Source: an uncultured Lachnospiraceae bacterium (lineage in GTDB: Bacteria; Bacillota; Clostridia; Lachnospirales; Lachnospiraceae). From it: DNA of 9,468 nucleotides. A model generated the notes under the pieces. It was not told the origin of the DNA, did not search any database, and was given only the letters and a program-made list of their open reading frames with translations. This document shows positions 1 to 7,351 of this stretch, in pieces; position 1 is the first letter of the stretch, and every line of letters starts with the position of its first letter. Both the position numbers and the translations under genes were made by a program. Location of the stretch: assembly GCA_934418055.1 (NCBI GenBank), contig CAKRWX010000077.1, positions 1 through 9,468 on the forward strand, given 5' to 3'.

Positions 1-79
1 AAGTTGCAGGAGTATTTGCTGGAGGTGTAGGAAATCCATTTAGTAGAATCAAAGTGAATGAAAACAACAGGTCAGAGAG
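1..79 (+). other. 5' flank of the primase-helicase gene; no confident gene
   Basis: This stretch has no complete gene. Frame 1 reads KLQEYLLEV and stops at TAG 28-30, which could be the tail of an upstream protein. Frame 3 is open from the window edge to TAA 102-104 but matches nothing I recognise. A strong GGAGGTG lies at 21-27 with no start codon at a useful distance. An ATG at 58-60 opens a frame that stops after 12 codons (TAA 94-96). Frame 2, the frame of the downstream gene, has stops at 44-46 and 59-61. The region may be the remains of the true 5' end of the next gene, or a junction. Confidence 0.3.
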
Positions 80-2974
80 TTGCAGACGGAGAATAAATCT
101 TTAAAGGAACAGCTGAAAAAGGCAAACATTGCCTTTCCTGAAAATAATGTGTTTGAAGATAAAATCGAGGATACTTCCGAATATGATCCTGACCAGGGGG
201 CGCGGATAGCCAGCAGGTTTATCACGGAAGAGATGGCGAATCAGTTTTTTGCAATGTTCTGGGGCCGAACGGATGTATACGCGAAGCGGGGAAAGAATGG
301 CGGTTATTTTCCACAGTGTGATCATCGCTGGAATGACAGAATTTGTCCCAGACAAAGGGGAGAGAAGATTCGGTGTGAAGACTGTGAGAATACAAAATGG
401 ACAAAACTTACGGTGGGGAAGATCGTAGATCATTTAGCTGGTTACAAAGAAGATGGGACCGATGTGATTGGTGTCTATCCATTGCTTCCGGATGGAACCT
501 GCCGTTTTCTCGTGTTTGATTTTGATAATCATGAAAAAGGAGCGGAAACCACGGACTATGCCAATCAAACAGAGGAATGGCATAAGGAAGTGGATGCGCT
601 TCGGCTGATGTGCGAAAAGAATGGAATTACTCCACTGGTGGAACGTTCCAGATCAGGACGAGGTGCACATGTGTGGATTTTCTTTAAACGCCCGGTGTCT
701 GCGGCATTGGCCCGTAATTTTGGCTTTTTACTGCTTGATCGTGGTCAGGCTTCCATCAATATGAAATCATTTCAATATTATGACAGAATGTACCCAAGCC
801 AGGATACGGCAAACAGTATTGGAAATTTGATTGCGCTGCCACTTCAGGGAAGAGCATTAAAAAATGGAAACAGTGCATTTGTTGATAGCAACTGGAATGC
901 TTATCCGGATCAGTGGGATGTCCTTTTCAAACACACGGAAAAATTATCCATTGCGCATGTTGAAGGATTTATGCGAAAATGGAAAAATGAACTGGCTGAA
1001 ACATCGGAAATTTTGACAGTGGATGAGGGAAAACGGCCCAAACCTTGGAAGCGGGAAACAAAATTTCATAAATCGGATGTTGTCGGAACGATGCATCTGG
1101 TTCTTGGTGATGGTGTATATATTGATACACTGAACCTTATGCCAAGAATTCAGAATCAGATTCGGAGTCTGGCGGCTTTTGATAATCCGATTTTTTATAA
1201 AAATAAGAGACTTGGTTATTCCAATTATAATAATTTCAGTGCAGTTTATATGGGAAAAGATATGGACGGATACATACAGATTCCGCGAGGTCTCAGAGAG
1301 CCTTTGGTGAATGCCTGCAAGGAAGCGGGCATTGCGTATGATATTGCGGATCACAGAGAAAAAGGAAGACCAATTCGGGTATCATTCAATGGAGATCTGC
1401 GTGCAGGTCAGGATCTTGCGGCAGATAAAATGCTGCAGCATGATTACGGTGTACTTAGTGCGACGACTGCATTTGGAAAAACAGTTGTATGCAGCTATCT
1501 GATTGCACAAAGAAAGGTCAGTACATTAATCCTGCTTCAAAGTAAAGATTTACTGGAGCAGTGGGTGGAAGAATTAAATAAATTTCTGCTGATTCAGGAG
1601 AAACCGCCGGTATATAAAACAAAAACCGGCCGGGAAAAACGTCGTGACAGTGCAATCGGAATATTAACCGGAAATAAAAATACGTTGACAGGAATCATTG
1701 ATGTTGCAATGGTTGGTTCTATGTACAGCAGAGGCAAGTTCAATGAACGGATCAATTCCTACGGCATGGTAATTATGGATGAATGCCATCATTGCGGTTC
1801 GAATACCTCGGTTGAAGTTATGCAGAAGGTAAATGCGAGATATGTATATGGAGTATCGGCTACACCGATGCGCGGCGATCATCTTGAGAAAGTCATTTAC
1901 ATGCTTCTTGGTCCGATTCGTCACAGTTATACAGCAAAAGAACGGGCCGAAGCGCAGGGCATCGGACATTTTGTGATTCCGAGATTTACGAGAGTCATTG
2001 ATACCAGTGAATCGAAAAATGATATTACGGGATCATATGACCTGATCAGTAAAAATCAGATGCGGAGTAACATGATTGTTGAAGATACAAAAACAGTGAT
2101 AGCCAGAGGCCGAACTCCGGTGATTCTCACAAGATACAAGGAACAGGCTAAATATCTGTATGATGCGTTGGCGGTATCGGCAGATCATGTGTTCCTGCTG
2201 TATGGTGACAACAGTGATAAAGAAAACTCTGAGATCAGACAAAAATTAAAGGAAATTCCAGATCAGGAATCGTTGATCCTGATTGCAACCGGTCAGAAGA
2301 TTGGTGAAGGATTCGATTTTCCAAGACTGGATACGCTTATGCTGGCGGCGCCAGTTTCTTTTACGGGAAGACTGGAGCAGTATGTGGGACGGCTCCATCG
2401 TGATTATGCTGGAAAAAAGGATGCAGTGGTATATGATTATATTGATGCACATTTGCGGGTGTTTGAGGCTATGTATACAAAACGTCTCAGAACCTACAAA
2501 CGCTTAGGGTATTCCGTAATTTCTGATATGATTCTGGAAAAACAAAACGCAAATGCAATTTATGATTCCGGTAATTACGCAGATATTTTTGAACGAGATC
2601 TGGTAGAGGCAGAGAAGAAAGTCATCATCTCCAGTCCACAGATTACGCAGGACAAGATAGACCGGATGATTTATATCACGAGCAAACGAATAGAGGCCGG
2701 ATGTAAAATATCGGTAATCACTCTGAATCCGGAAGATGCCGCATATGGAAGCGCAGAATACCAGTATTCCATGATAAGACAGATGGAAGAAGCAGGAATC
2801 CAGGTGATTTTAAAAGATGAGGTCAATGAACATTTTGCATTGATTGATGATGAACTTGTATGGCACGGAGGAATGAATCTGCTGGGAAAAGAAGATGTTT
2901 GGGATAATCTGATGAGAATTAGATCTGCGGCTGTAGCGGAGGAACTGTTGGAATTGGCATTAGGAAAATCTTAA
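80..2974 (+). CDS. TOTE conflict-system protein: AEP primase, SF2 helicase and PLD-like module
   Basis: A large multidomain DNA-processing protein whose architecture matches the TOTE conflict-system AEP proteins, thought to act in defence against mobile DNA; the mechanism is not established. Seen in order: a short coiled-coil start (about 1-15); a Cys cluster (C80, C89, C99, C102) that probably binds zinc; the primase/polymerase core with the DxD pair D147/D149 in FDFDNH and the conserved His of GRGAHVW (H197); a superfamily 2 helicase with Walker A-like ATTAFGKT (461-468), DECHH (567-571), SATP (593-596) and QYVGRLHR (767-774); and a C-terminal PLD-like region (about 832-955) ending HFALIDDELVWHGGMN. 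The PLD active site looks degenerate: aligned on D923, the usual HxK becomes N916-x-H918. The start is uncertain: TTG at 80 is the only in-frame option before M52, has only a weak AGG upstream, and TGA 59-61 blocks further extension. The length is normal for the family as I know it. Cytosolic. Identity of the type is firm; the 5' end is not. Confidence 0.88.
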   Translation: MQTENKSLKEQLKKANIAFPENNVFEDKIEDTSEYDPDQGARIASRFITEEMANQFFAMFWGRTDVYAKRGKNGGYFPQCDHRWNDRICPRQRGEKIRCEDCENTKWTKLTVGKIVDHLAGYKEDGTDVIGVYPLLPDGTCRFLVFDFDNHEKGAETTDYANQTEEWHKEVDALRLMCEKNGITPLVERSRSGRGAHVWIFFKRPVSAALARNFGFLLLDRGQASINMKSFQYYDRMYPSQDTANSIGNLIALPLQGRALKNGNSAFVDSNWNAYPDQWDVLFKHTEKLSIAHVEGFMRKWKNELAETSEILTVDEGKRPKPWKRETKFHKSDVVGTMHLVLGDGVYIDTLNLMPRIQNQIRSLAAFDNPIFYKNKRLGYSNYNNFSAVYMGKDMDGYIQIPRGLREPLVNACKEAGIAYDIADHREKGRPIRVSFNGDLRAGQDLAADKMLQHDYGVLSATTAFGKTVVCSYLIAQRKVSTLILLQSKDLLEQWVEELNKFLLIQEKPPVYKTKTGREKRRDSAIGILTGNKNTLTGIIDVAMVGSMYSRGKFNERINSYGMVIMDECHHCGSNTSVEVMQKVNARYVYGVSATPMRGDHLEKVIYMLLGPIRHSYTAKERAEAQGIGHFVIPRFTRVIDTSESKNDITGSYDLISKNQMRSNMIVEDTKTVIARGRTPVILTRYKEQAKYLYDALAVSADHVFLLYGDNSDKENSEIRQKLKEIPDQESLILIATGQKIGEGFDFPRLDTLMLAAPVSFTGRLEQYVGRLHRDYAGKKDAVVYDYIDAHLRVFEAMYTKRLRTYKRLGYSVISDMILEKQNANAIYDSGNYADIFERDLVEAEKKVIISSPQITQDKIDRMIYITSKRIEAGCKISVITLNPEDAAYGSAEYQYSMIRQMEEAGIQVILKDEVNEHFALIDDELVWHGGMNLLGKEDVWDNLMRIRSAAVAEELLELALGKS

Positions 2975-3004
2975 ACAGATAAGAAATGCGTTCATTGGAA
3001 CGTG

Positions 3005-3029
3005 TTGTGTCAGCTTACATTTGTGTCAG
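3005..3029. repeat. Two 9-bp direct repeats in the helicase intergenic gap
   Basis: TTGTGTCAG occurs at 3005-3013 and again at 3021-3029, start to start 16 bases, about 1.5 helical turns. The pair lies 30 bases upstream of the candidate -10 box at 3059-3064. It could be a binding site for a regulator of the UvrD-like gene. The repeats are seen directly; a regulatory role is inference, and 9 bp can arise by chance. Confidence 0.3.
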
Positions 3030-3032
3030 ATT

Positions 3033-3064
3033 TTGATAGAGATATATTGGAATTAGAGTATAAT
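3033..3064 (+). promoter_or_regulatory. Candidate promoter for the UvrD-like helicase gene
   Basis: A perfect TATAAT is present at 3059-3064. The best upstream -35 match is TTGATA at 3033-3038, with a spacer of 20 bases, longer than the usual 16-18. Transcription would start near 3071, leaving a leader of about 40 bases before the ATG at 3111. This suggests the gene can be transcribed separately from the primase-helicase. An alternative pair, TTGTGT 3021-3026 and TATATT 3043-3048 with 16-base spacing, is weaker. Confidence 0.4.
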
Positions 3065-3110
3065 GTCTAAAAGAGAAGTATGATAAGATTGAGAGGTATG
3101 GTATCAAATC

Positions 3111-5237
3111 ATGTTAACCTGGTCAGAATTTTACAATCAATTTTCCTTACAACTGAATGAACAGCAGCAAAGTGCCGTGCAGAGCGTGACTGGCCCGGTG
3201 CTTCTTCTTGCGGTCCCGGGATCAGGAAAAACGACGGTGCTGGTTGCCCGCCTGGGCTATATGATCTTTTGCAGGGGGATTGCTCCGGAAAAAATTCTGA
3301 CGGTAACATACACGGTGGCGGCGACAAAAGATATGTCGGAGCGTTTTGCGAGTCGGTTTGGGCAGGATCTGGCAGACCGCCTGGAGTTTCGTACCATTAA
3401 TGGAATCTGCGCCAGGGTGATTCAGTATTATGGACGGAAAACGGGGCGGACTGCTTTTTCGCTTCTCACGGATGAGAAACGGATTTCCGCGATTTTGTCT
3501 GCATTCTATCAGAAAACGGAGCGGGTTTATCCGACGGAAGGCGATCTGAAGAATGTTCGGACCCTGATCACGTACATAAAAAACCGGATGCTGGATGAGA
3601 AAGAAATTGAGGCGTTGGATGAGACGGCGGAGATTCAGATTTCTGCGATTTACAAAGAATATTGCAGTCATTTGCGGGAAAACCAGCTGATGGATTACGA
3701 TGATCAGATGGTTTATGCCTACAACATGCTGCGAAAAATTCCGTGGCTGTTAGAGTATTTTCAGGATCAGTATCCGTATATCTGTGTGGATGAGGCCCAG
3801 GACACTTCCAAAATCCAGCATGCGATCATTGCGCTGCTGGCATCCAGAACGGAAAATCTTTTTATGGTAGGAGATGAGGACCAGAGTATTTACGGATTCC
3901 GTGCAGCTTATCCGGAGGCGCTGCTTGAGTTTGAGCAGCATCATCCTGGGGCAAAGGTTCTTCTGATGGAAGAAAATTTCCGCTCCGATGCGAACATTGT
4001 TCAGGCCGCGGATTGCTTTATCCAGAAAAACACGTTGCGTCATGAAAAACATATGCGTCCGTCAAGGCCAAAGCAGAGGGAGCTGAGGGAGATTTCGGTT
4101 GCGAACAGAAAAGCGCAGTATTCGTATCTTTTGAAGGTGGCAGCGGGGTGCACAAACCAGACTGCAGTTCTTTACCGGGATCATGAATGCGCTCTTCCGT
4201 TGATCGATCTTCTGGAACGAAACAGAATTCCATATCGGATGCGCAATGCGGACATGACATTTTTTACGAACCGGGTTGTGATGGATATCAGCAATATCAT
4301 AAAGCTGGCGGCTGATCCGCAGAATACGGATTTGTTTTTGCAGGTTTATTATAAGCTTGGCACATATCTGCGCAAACAGGATGCCCATAAAATCGCGGAT
4401 ATCAGCAGAAAACAGAAATTGTCCGTCTGGGAGGCAGCACTTCAGTATGGAGATCTGGATGGTTATGTAAAAGGAAGCATCAGCGCCATCCAGACACATA
4501 TGAAGCATTTGCTGGAGGAACCGGCTGGCCGGGCAATTTACCGGATTGTTCAGTACATGGGATATCAGGATTACCTGACCAGAAGTGAGATTAAGGATAA
4601 CAAACTGGATACCTTAAGGATTCTTGCGGCATTGGAGGAGTCACCAATCCGTCTGGTGGAGCGTCTGAGTGAGCTGCAGCAGATCATAAAGGAGAAGCCG
4701 CCGGATTACAGCTGCCCGTTTATTTTGTCAACGATTCATGCCAGCAAGGGACTGGAGTACGATACGGTGTATCTGCTGGATGTGATTGATGGAATTTTGC
4801 CGGATCAGGTTTTACAAAATCCCAGAACGGCCGCCAAAGAAGAACTGGAAAGCTATGAGGAAGAACGACGGTTATTTTATGTAGGGATTACGAGAGCAAA
4901 AAATCAGCTGAATGTATTTACCATGAAGCCGCAAAGTTCGGATTTTTGTGATGAATTATTTGGGCGGAAGGTTCTAAAAAAGCCAATGGAAATACCAAAG
5001 AGAGCAGTCGCAGTGAACCAGCTCAAAATAAAACGTGAACAGCCGAAAACAATTTCCGATACAGCGTATCAGGCATTTCTGGAGCAGCTCGGAGTTGGTA
5101 TGGTCGTGGAGCATAAACGCTTTGGAGAAGGCGTGATCACAGGAATGCCAAAAGGAAAAATCCGGATTGCTTTTGAAGAAGGAACAAAGTCATTTCAGGC
5201 CAGGGCACTGGCTGAAAGCGGAATGCTGAAGCTGTGA
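3111..5237 (+). CDS. UvrD/PcrA-like superfamily 1 DNA helicase
   Basis: An ATP-driven 3'-5' DNA helicase of the UvrD/Rep/PcrA family, acting on DNA in the cytosol. All core motifs are visible: Walker A PGSGKT (36-41), motif Ia TYTVAATKDM (66-75), TINGIC (95-100) where family members usually have a TFHS/TIHS-type sequence, Walker B VDEAQD (226-231), motif III GDEDQSIYGFRAA (254-266), ENFRS (288-292), motif V TIHASKGLEYDTVYL (541-555) and motif VI RRLFYVGITRAK (586-597). The C-terminus (about 660-700, GVGMVVEHKRFGEGVI) resembles the Tudor-like tail of PcrA/UvrD. At 708 aa it is slightly shorter than housekeeping PcrA. ATG 3111 is the only start: the in-frame stop TGA at 3090-3092 lies just upstream and no GTG or TTG intervenes. 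The ribosome site GAGAGG (3091-3096) is 14 bases away, longer than ideal. I gave no gene symbol because this is probably an accessory paralogue. Its neighbour is the TOTE-type protein, so a shared role in DNA conflict is possible but unproven. Confidence 0.93.
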   Translation: MLTWSEFYNQFSLQLNEQQQSAVQSVTGPVLLLAVPGSGKTTVLVARLGYMIFCRGIAPEKILTVTYTVAATKDMSERFASRFGQDLADRLEFRTINGICARVIQYYGRKTGRTAFSLLTDEKRISAILSAFYQKTERVYPTEGDLKNVRTLITYIKNRMLDEKEIEALDETAEIQISAIYKEYCSHLRENQLMDYDDQMVYAYNMLRKIPWLLEYFQDQYPYICVDEAQDTSKIQHAIIALLASRTENLFMVGDEDQSIYGFRAAYPEALLEFEQHHPGAKVLLMEENFRSDANIVQAADCFIQKNTLRHEKHMRPSRPKQRELREISVANRKAQYSYLLKVAAGCTNQTAVLYRDHECALPLIDLLERNRIPYRMRNADMTFFTNRVVMDISNIIKLAADPQNTDLFLQVYYKLGTYLRKQDAHKIADISRKQKLSVWEAALQYGDLDGYVKGSISAIQTHMKHLLEEPAGRAIYRIVQYMGYQDYLTRSEIKDNKLDTLRILAALEESPIRLVERLSELQQIIKEKPPDYSCPFILSTIHASKGLEYDTVYLLDVIDGILPDQVLQNPRTAAKEELESYEEERRLFYVGITRAKNQLNVFTMKPQSSDFCDELFGRKVLKKPMEIPKRAVAVNQLKIKREQPKTISDTAYQAFLEQLGVGMVVEHKRFGEGVITGMPKGKIRIAFEEGTKSFQARALAESGMLKL

Positions 5238-5330
5238 TCAGATACGCTATCTATTTCAGACGAATATCATCACCATAAAAAAGAAATTTTTAACGAAGTT
5301 CTCAATATAATAAAACTGGAGGGAAAAAAT

Positions 5331-5840
5331 ATGAGCAGAGTATTAATTGTAATCGATATGCAGAATGATTTTGTGACAGGATCTCTTGGAAGCAAAGAAG
5401 CATTGGCCATTGTTCCTAATGTGCAGGCTAAAATCAAAGAATATGCGGATCGTGGTGATCGGATCATTTTTACCAGGGACACGCATGAAGAAAATTATCT
5501 GGATACAGCGGAGGGGAAAAAACTTCCGGTAACACATTGTATCAAAGGCACAGATGGTTGGCAGATTATACCGGAACTGGAAGTGGAAGGCTGTGAGTAC
5601 ATAGATAAACCGACCTTTGGATGGCTTAACTGGGGTGGATTTGGCGAGCATGATGAAATAGATCTTGTGGGTGTATGTACCGATATCTGCGTGGTTTCCA
5701 ATGCTTTGATTTTGAAAGCCATGTATCCAGAGGCGGTAATTTCGGTAGATGCAGGCTGTTGTGCCGGGGTTACGCCGGAAAAACATGAGGCGGCACTGGA
5801 GACAATGAAGAGCTGTCAGATTGATGTGTGGGGCGAGTAG
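5331..5840 (+). CDS. Isochorismatase-family cysteine hydrolase, nicotinamidase-like
   Basis: A 169-aa cytosolic hydrolase of the isochorismatase superfamily, most like nicotinamidase, which deamidates nicotinamide to nicotinate for NAD salvage. The catalytic triad fits: D9 in VIDMQNDF, K93 in DKPTFG, and nucleophile C120 in GVCTDICVVSNAL. The metal site of nicotinamidases is also suggested by D50 and H52 (RDTH) and H69 in THCIKGTDGW, a segment close to the HC-x-x-GT signature of PncA proteins. The length suits the short clostridial members. The start is well supported by GGAGGG at 5318-5323, seven bases before ATG. It follows the helicase stop by 93 bases and precedes the nitroreductase by 64. 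Substrate remains inferred; other amides are possible. Confidence 0.85.
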   Translation: MSRVLIVIDMQNDFVTGSLGSKEALAIVPNVQAKIKEYADRGDRIIFTRDTHEENYLDTAEGKKLPVTHCIKGTDGWQIIPELEVEGCEYIDKPTFGWLNWGGFGEHDEIDLVGVCTDICVVSNALILKAMYPEAVISVDAGCCAGVTPEKHEAALETMKSCQIDVWGE

Positions 5841-5863
5841 AAGAATGTAAGTTACCAGCTGTC

Positions 5864-6300
5864 TACAAAACGTTCAAAATTCAGATCGTCTTAGGATAAT
5901 AAATATGATTGATGCTATAAGGGATAGAAGAAGTATACGAAAATATAAAAGTGAACCTGTCAGGAAAGCTCTGATCGACCAGATTCTACAGGCGGGGATT
6001 GTGGCACCTTCATCTAAAAACCGGCAACCGTGGAAATTTATCGTTGCTACGGGAAGCGAGAAGGATGAAGCATGTCGTGTGATGGAAGACGGTATCAGCC
6101 GCGAAAGGTCTGCTCCGTTCATACCGGAGAGCCGTGAGCATATCGGTGGTGCGGAGCATACGGTTCAGATCATGAAACAGGCTCCAGTCCTGATTTTTGT
6201 AGTGAATCCATTGGCTTCAGGCTTCGATAAGGCACTATCAAACGATGAAAGGGTGTCGGATATCTGCAATGCGCAGTCTATCGGGGCAGCCATCGAAAAC
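5864..6300 (+). repeat. Nitroreductase duplication, copy 1 (part visible in both copies)
   Basis: This segment matches 9032-9468 without gaps at an offset of exactly 3168 bases. I count 17 differences in 437 bases, about 96% identity. Homology begins abruptly at TACAAAACG, 23 bases after the hydrolase stop and 41 before the nitroreductase ATG; upstream of it the copies no longer match convincingly. The 3' limit is unknown, because copy 2 runs off the window. Confidence 0.95.
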
Positions 6301-6501
6301 ATGATACTGGAAGCTACGGACCTGGGATTAGGAAGTCTCTGGATCTGCAATTCTTTCTTTGCACAACAGGAACTAAGCGAGTGGGCCGGAGGCGAGCTGT
6401 ATGCAATTCTGGCGCTTGGATATCCGGATGAAGCTCCGGAAGCGAGACCGAGAAAGAGCATGGAGAGTGTGGTCGAGTGGAAGGGGAAGTGGAATGAGTA
6501 A
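5905..6501 (+). CDS. FMN-dependent nitroreductase family oxidoreductase (complete copy)
   Basis: A 198-aa flavin oxidoreductase of the nitroreductase family, expected to be a cytosolic FMN-binding homodimer using NAD(P)H. Supporting features are the N-terminal RRSIRKYKSEPV (8-19; the RRS usually contacts FMN phosphate), APSSKNRQPW (34-43), the helix NAQSIGAAIENMILEATDLG (122-141) followed by LGSLWI, and the C-terminal ARPRKS (180-185). The natural substrate cannot be told. ATG 5905 is preceded by AGGA (5893-5896) at 8 bases. The stop overlaps the next start by 8 bases. A nearly identical second copy starts at 9073. Housekeeping versus accessory role is unclear. Confidence 0.9.
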   Translation: MIDAIRDRRSIRKYKSEPVRKALIDQILQAGIVAPSSKNRQPWKFIVATGSEKDEACRVMEDGISRERSAPFIPESREHIGGAEHTVQIMKQAPVLIFVVNPLASGFDKALSNDERVSDICNAQSIGAAIENMILEATDLGLGSLWICNSFFAQQELSEWAGGELYAILALGYPDEAPEARPRKSMESVVEWKGKWNE

Positions 6502-6880
6502 TTACTACGTTTTCCGAATAAATTACGATGATCGTTTTAAGCTGATTCGAAGAGAATTGGTAAATCATCATCTGCTGAGACAGGGTTGGGGAACCTACGG
6601 CATGGCCCTTGATTCTTCGTATGATACGTTTAAGGCAGGATGGCAGTCTGAATGGGAAAAGGATCTACCGGACGAAACAATGCGAGCGAGATATAATAAT
6701 CTTTCCATCATGCTGGAAATCGAACCGGGAGATTACATTATCGTGCCGAAGGATGAAATCTGCGATGTGAAGATGCCGCATATTTATGTACAGGCCAAAA
6801 AGAAAACGGGTAAAGACACGGGCGATATCGTGGGTGTAGATCAGCTTGTGAAGATGGAGGAGCATCACTGTTATGATTAG
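6494..6880 (+). CDS. Uncharacterised 128-aa protein, resembles N-terminal domain of restriction-type proteins
   Basis: A 128-aa soluble protein of unknown function. The reading frame is open further upstream (from 6401), but ATG 6494 is preferred because AAGGGG (6481-6486) lies seven bases before it and the start overlaps the nitroreductase stop in the manner of coupled genes. Visible features are YYVFRIN near the N-terminus, LLRQGWGTYG (27-36), and RARYNNLSIMLEIEPGDYII (64-83) followed by VP. From memory, the pattern of a VFR strand, RQGWG and then a GD-x-I-VP strand occurs in an N-terminal domain of some bacterial restriction endonuclease-like proteins. No nuclease motif is present here. 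It could be a natural stand-alone domain or a truncated relic. It ends on an 8-base overlap with the acetyltransferase gene. The reading frame is well supported; the family call is weak. Confidence 0.75.
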   Translation: MSNYYVFRINYDDRFKLIRRELVNHHLLRQGWGTYGMALDSSYDTFKAGWQSEWEKDLPDETMRARYNNLSIMLEIEPGDYIIVPKDEICDVKMPHIYVQAKKKTGKDTGDIVGVDQLVKMEEHHCYD

Positions 6881-7298
6881 AAAATTACGAAAAGCGGATA
6901 TAAATAAAGTTGCAGATATATGGTTGGATACTAATATAAAGGCCCATTATTTTATCCCTGCTCAATATTGGAAAAGAAATTTTGATTTAGTAAAAGAACT
7001 GCTATTACAGGCCACTGTCTATGTTTACGAGGATAAGCAGGAAATACAGGGGTTTGTAGGGCTGAGTGACGAATACATTGAAGGTATTTTTGTTTCTGCC
7101 GAAATGCAGTCTCAAGGTATAGGCAAAATTTTGTTAAACTACGTAAAGGGAAAAAGAAACAATTTACTCTTAAATGTATATCAGAAAAATACACGGGCAA
7201 TATCTTTTTATCAAAGAGAAGGGTTTGAAATCCAGTGCAATGGCATTGATGAAGCTACCGGGGAAAGAGATTATGCAATGGCATGGCAACGGAAATAG
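6873..7298 (+). CDS. GNAT-family N-acetyltransferase
   Basis: A 141-aa acetyl-CoA-dependent acetyltransferase. It shows the N-terminal IRKLRKADINKVADIW segment, strand region EYIEGIFVSAEMQ, the acetyl-CoA pyrophosphate loop QSQGIGK (79-85), and the C-terminal motif B-like NTRAISFYQREGF (106-118). The acceptor substrate is unknown; small single-domain members like this one modify amines, antibiotics or protein N-termini. ATG 6873 overlaps the upstream stop by 8 bases, and GGAGG at 6856-6860 lies 12 bases before it. Its base composition is clearly more AT-rich than its neighbours, with runs of ATA, AAA and TTA codons, which suggests separate acquisition. Just past its end lies a decayed macro-domain fragment. 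Confidence 0.88.
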   Translation: MIRKLRKADINKVADIWLDTNIKAHYFIPAQYWKRNFDLVKELLLQATVYVYEDKQEIQGFVGLSDEYIEGIFVSAEMQSQGIGKILLNYVKGKRNNLLLNVYQKNTRAISFYQREGFEIQCNGIDEATGERDYAMAWQRK

Positions 7299-7351
7299 AT
7301 GCCATTGTGAATGCCGCAAATGATGGCCTTTGGGAAGGCAGTGGTGTCTGA
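7283..7351 (+). pseudogene. Macro-domain gene fragment
   Basis: Frame 2 reads MATEIDAIVNAANDGLWEGS plus GV, then TGA. The IDAIVNAAN and EGSGV stretches match the start of a macro domain, the ADP-ribose-binding fold, whose usual form is vDAIVNAAN followed by a glycine-rich loop. Only 22 residues remain before the stop, against about 140-170 in a whole domain, so this is a relic. It overlaps the last 16 bases of the acetyltransferase gene in another frame. No further macro motifs are recognisable downstream. Confidence 0.55.

Noticed and set aside
2987..3004. Hairpin after the primase-helicase gene as a terminator
   Set aside because: The stem is 5 pairs plus wobbles and no run of T follows it.
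3098..3160. Short ATG 3098 frame before the UvrD-like helicase as a leader peptide
   Set aside because: Its ribosome site is one base from the ATG and the 20-residue product shows no attenuator-like codon run.
5240..5252. AGATA/TATCT hairpin after the UvrD-like gene as a terminator
   Set aside because: Five mostly A-T pairs with a 3-base loop and no T-run; too weak.
5306..5311. TATAAT before the cysteine hydrolase as a promoter
   Set aside because: The start of transcription would fall near 5318, inside the ribosome binding site, and no -35 lies at the right distance.
5873..5900. TTCAAA and GATAAT in the nitroreductase leader as a promoter
   Set aside because: It would start transcription at the ATG itself, overlap the ribosome site, and give a leaderless message; more likely chance AT-rich sequence.
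6401..6493. Longer N-terminal extension of the 128-aa protein
   Set aside because: It lies wholly within the nitroreductase gene in another frame, has basic low-information residues, and the ATG at 6494 has a ribosome site.
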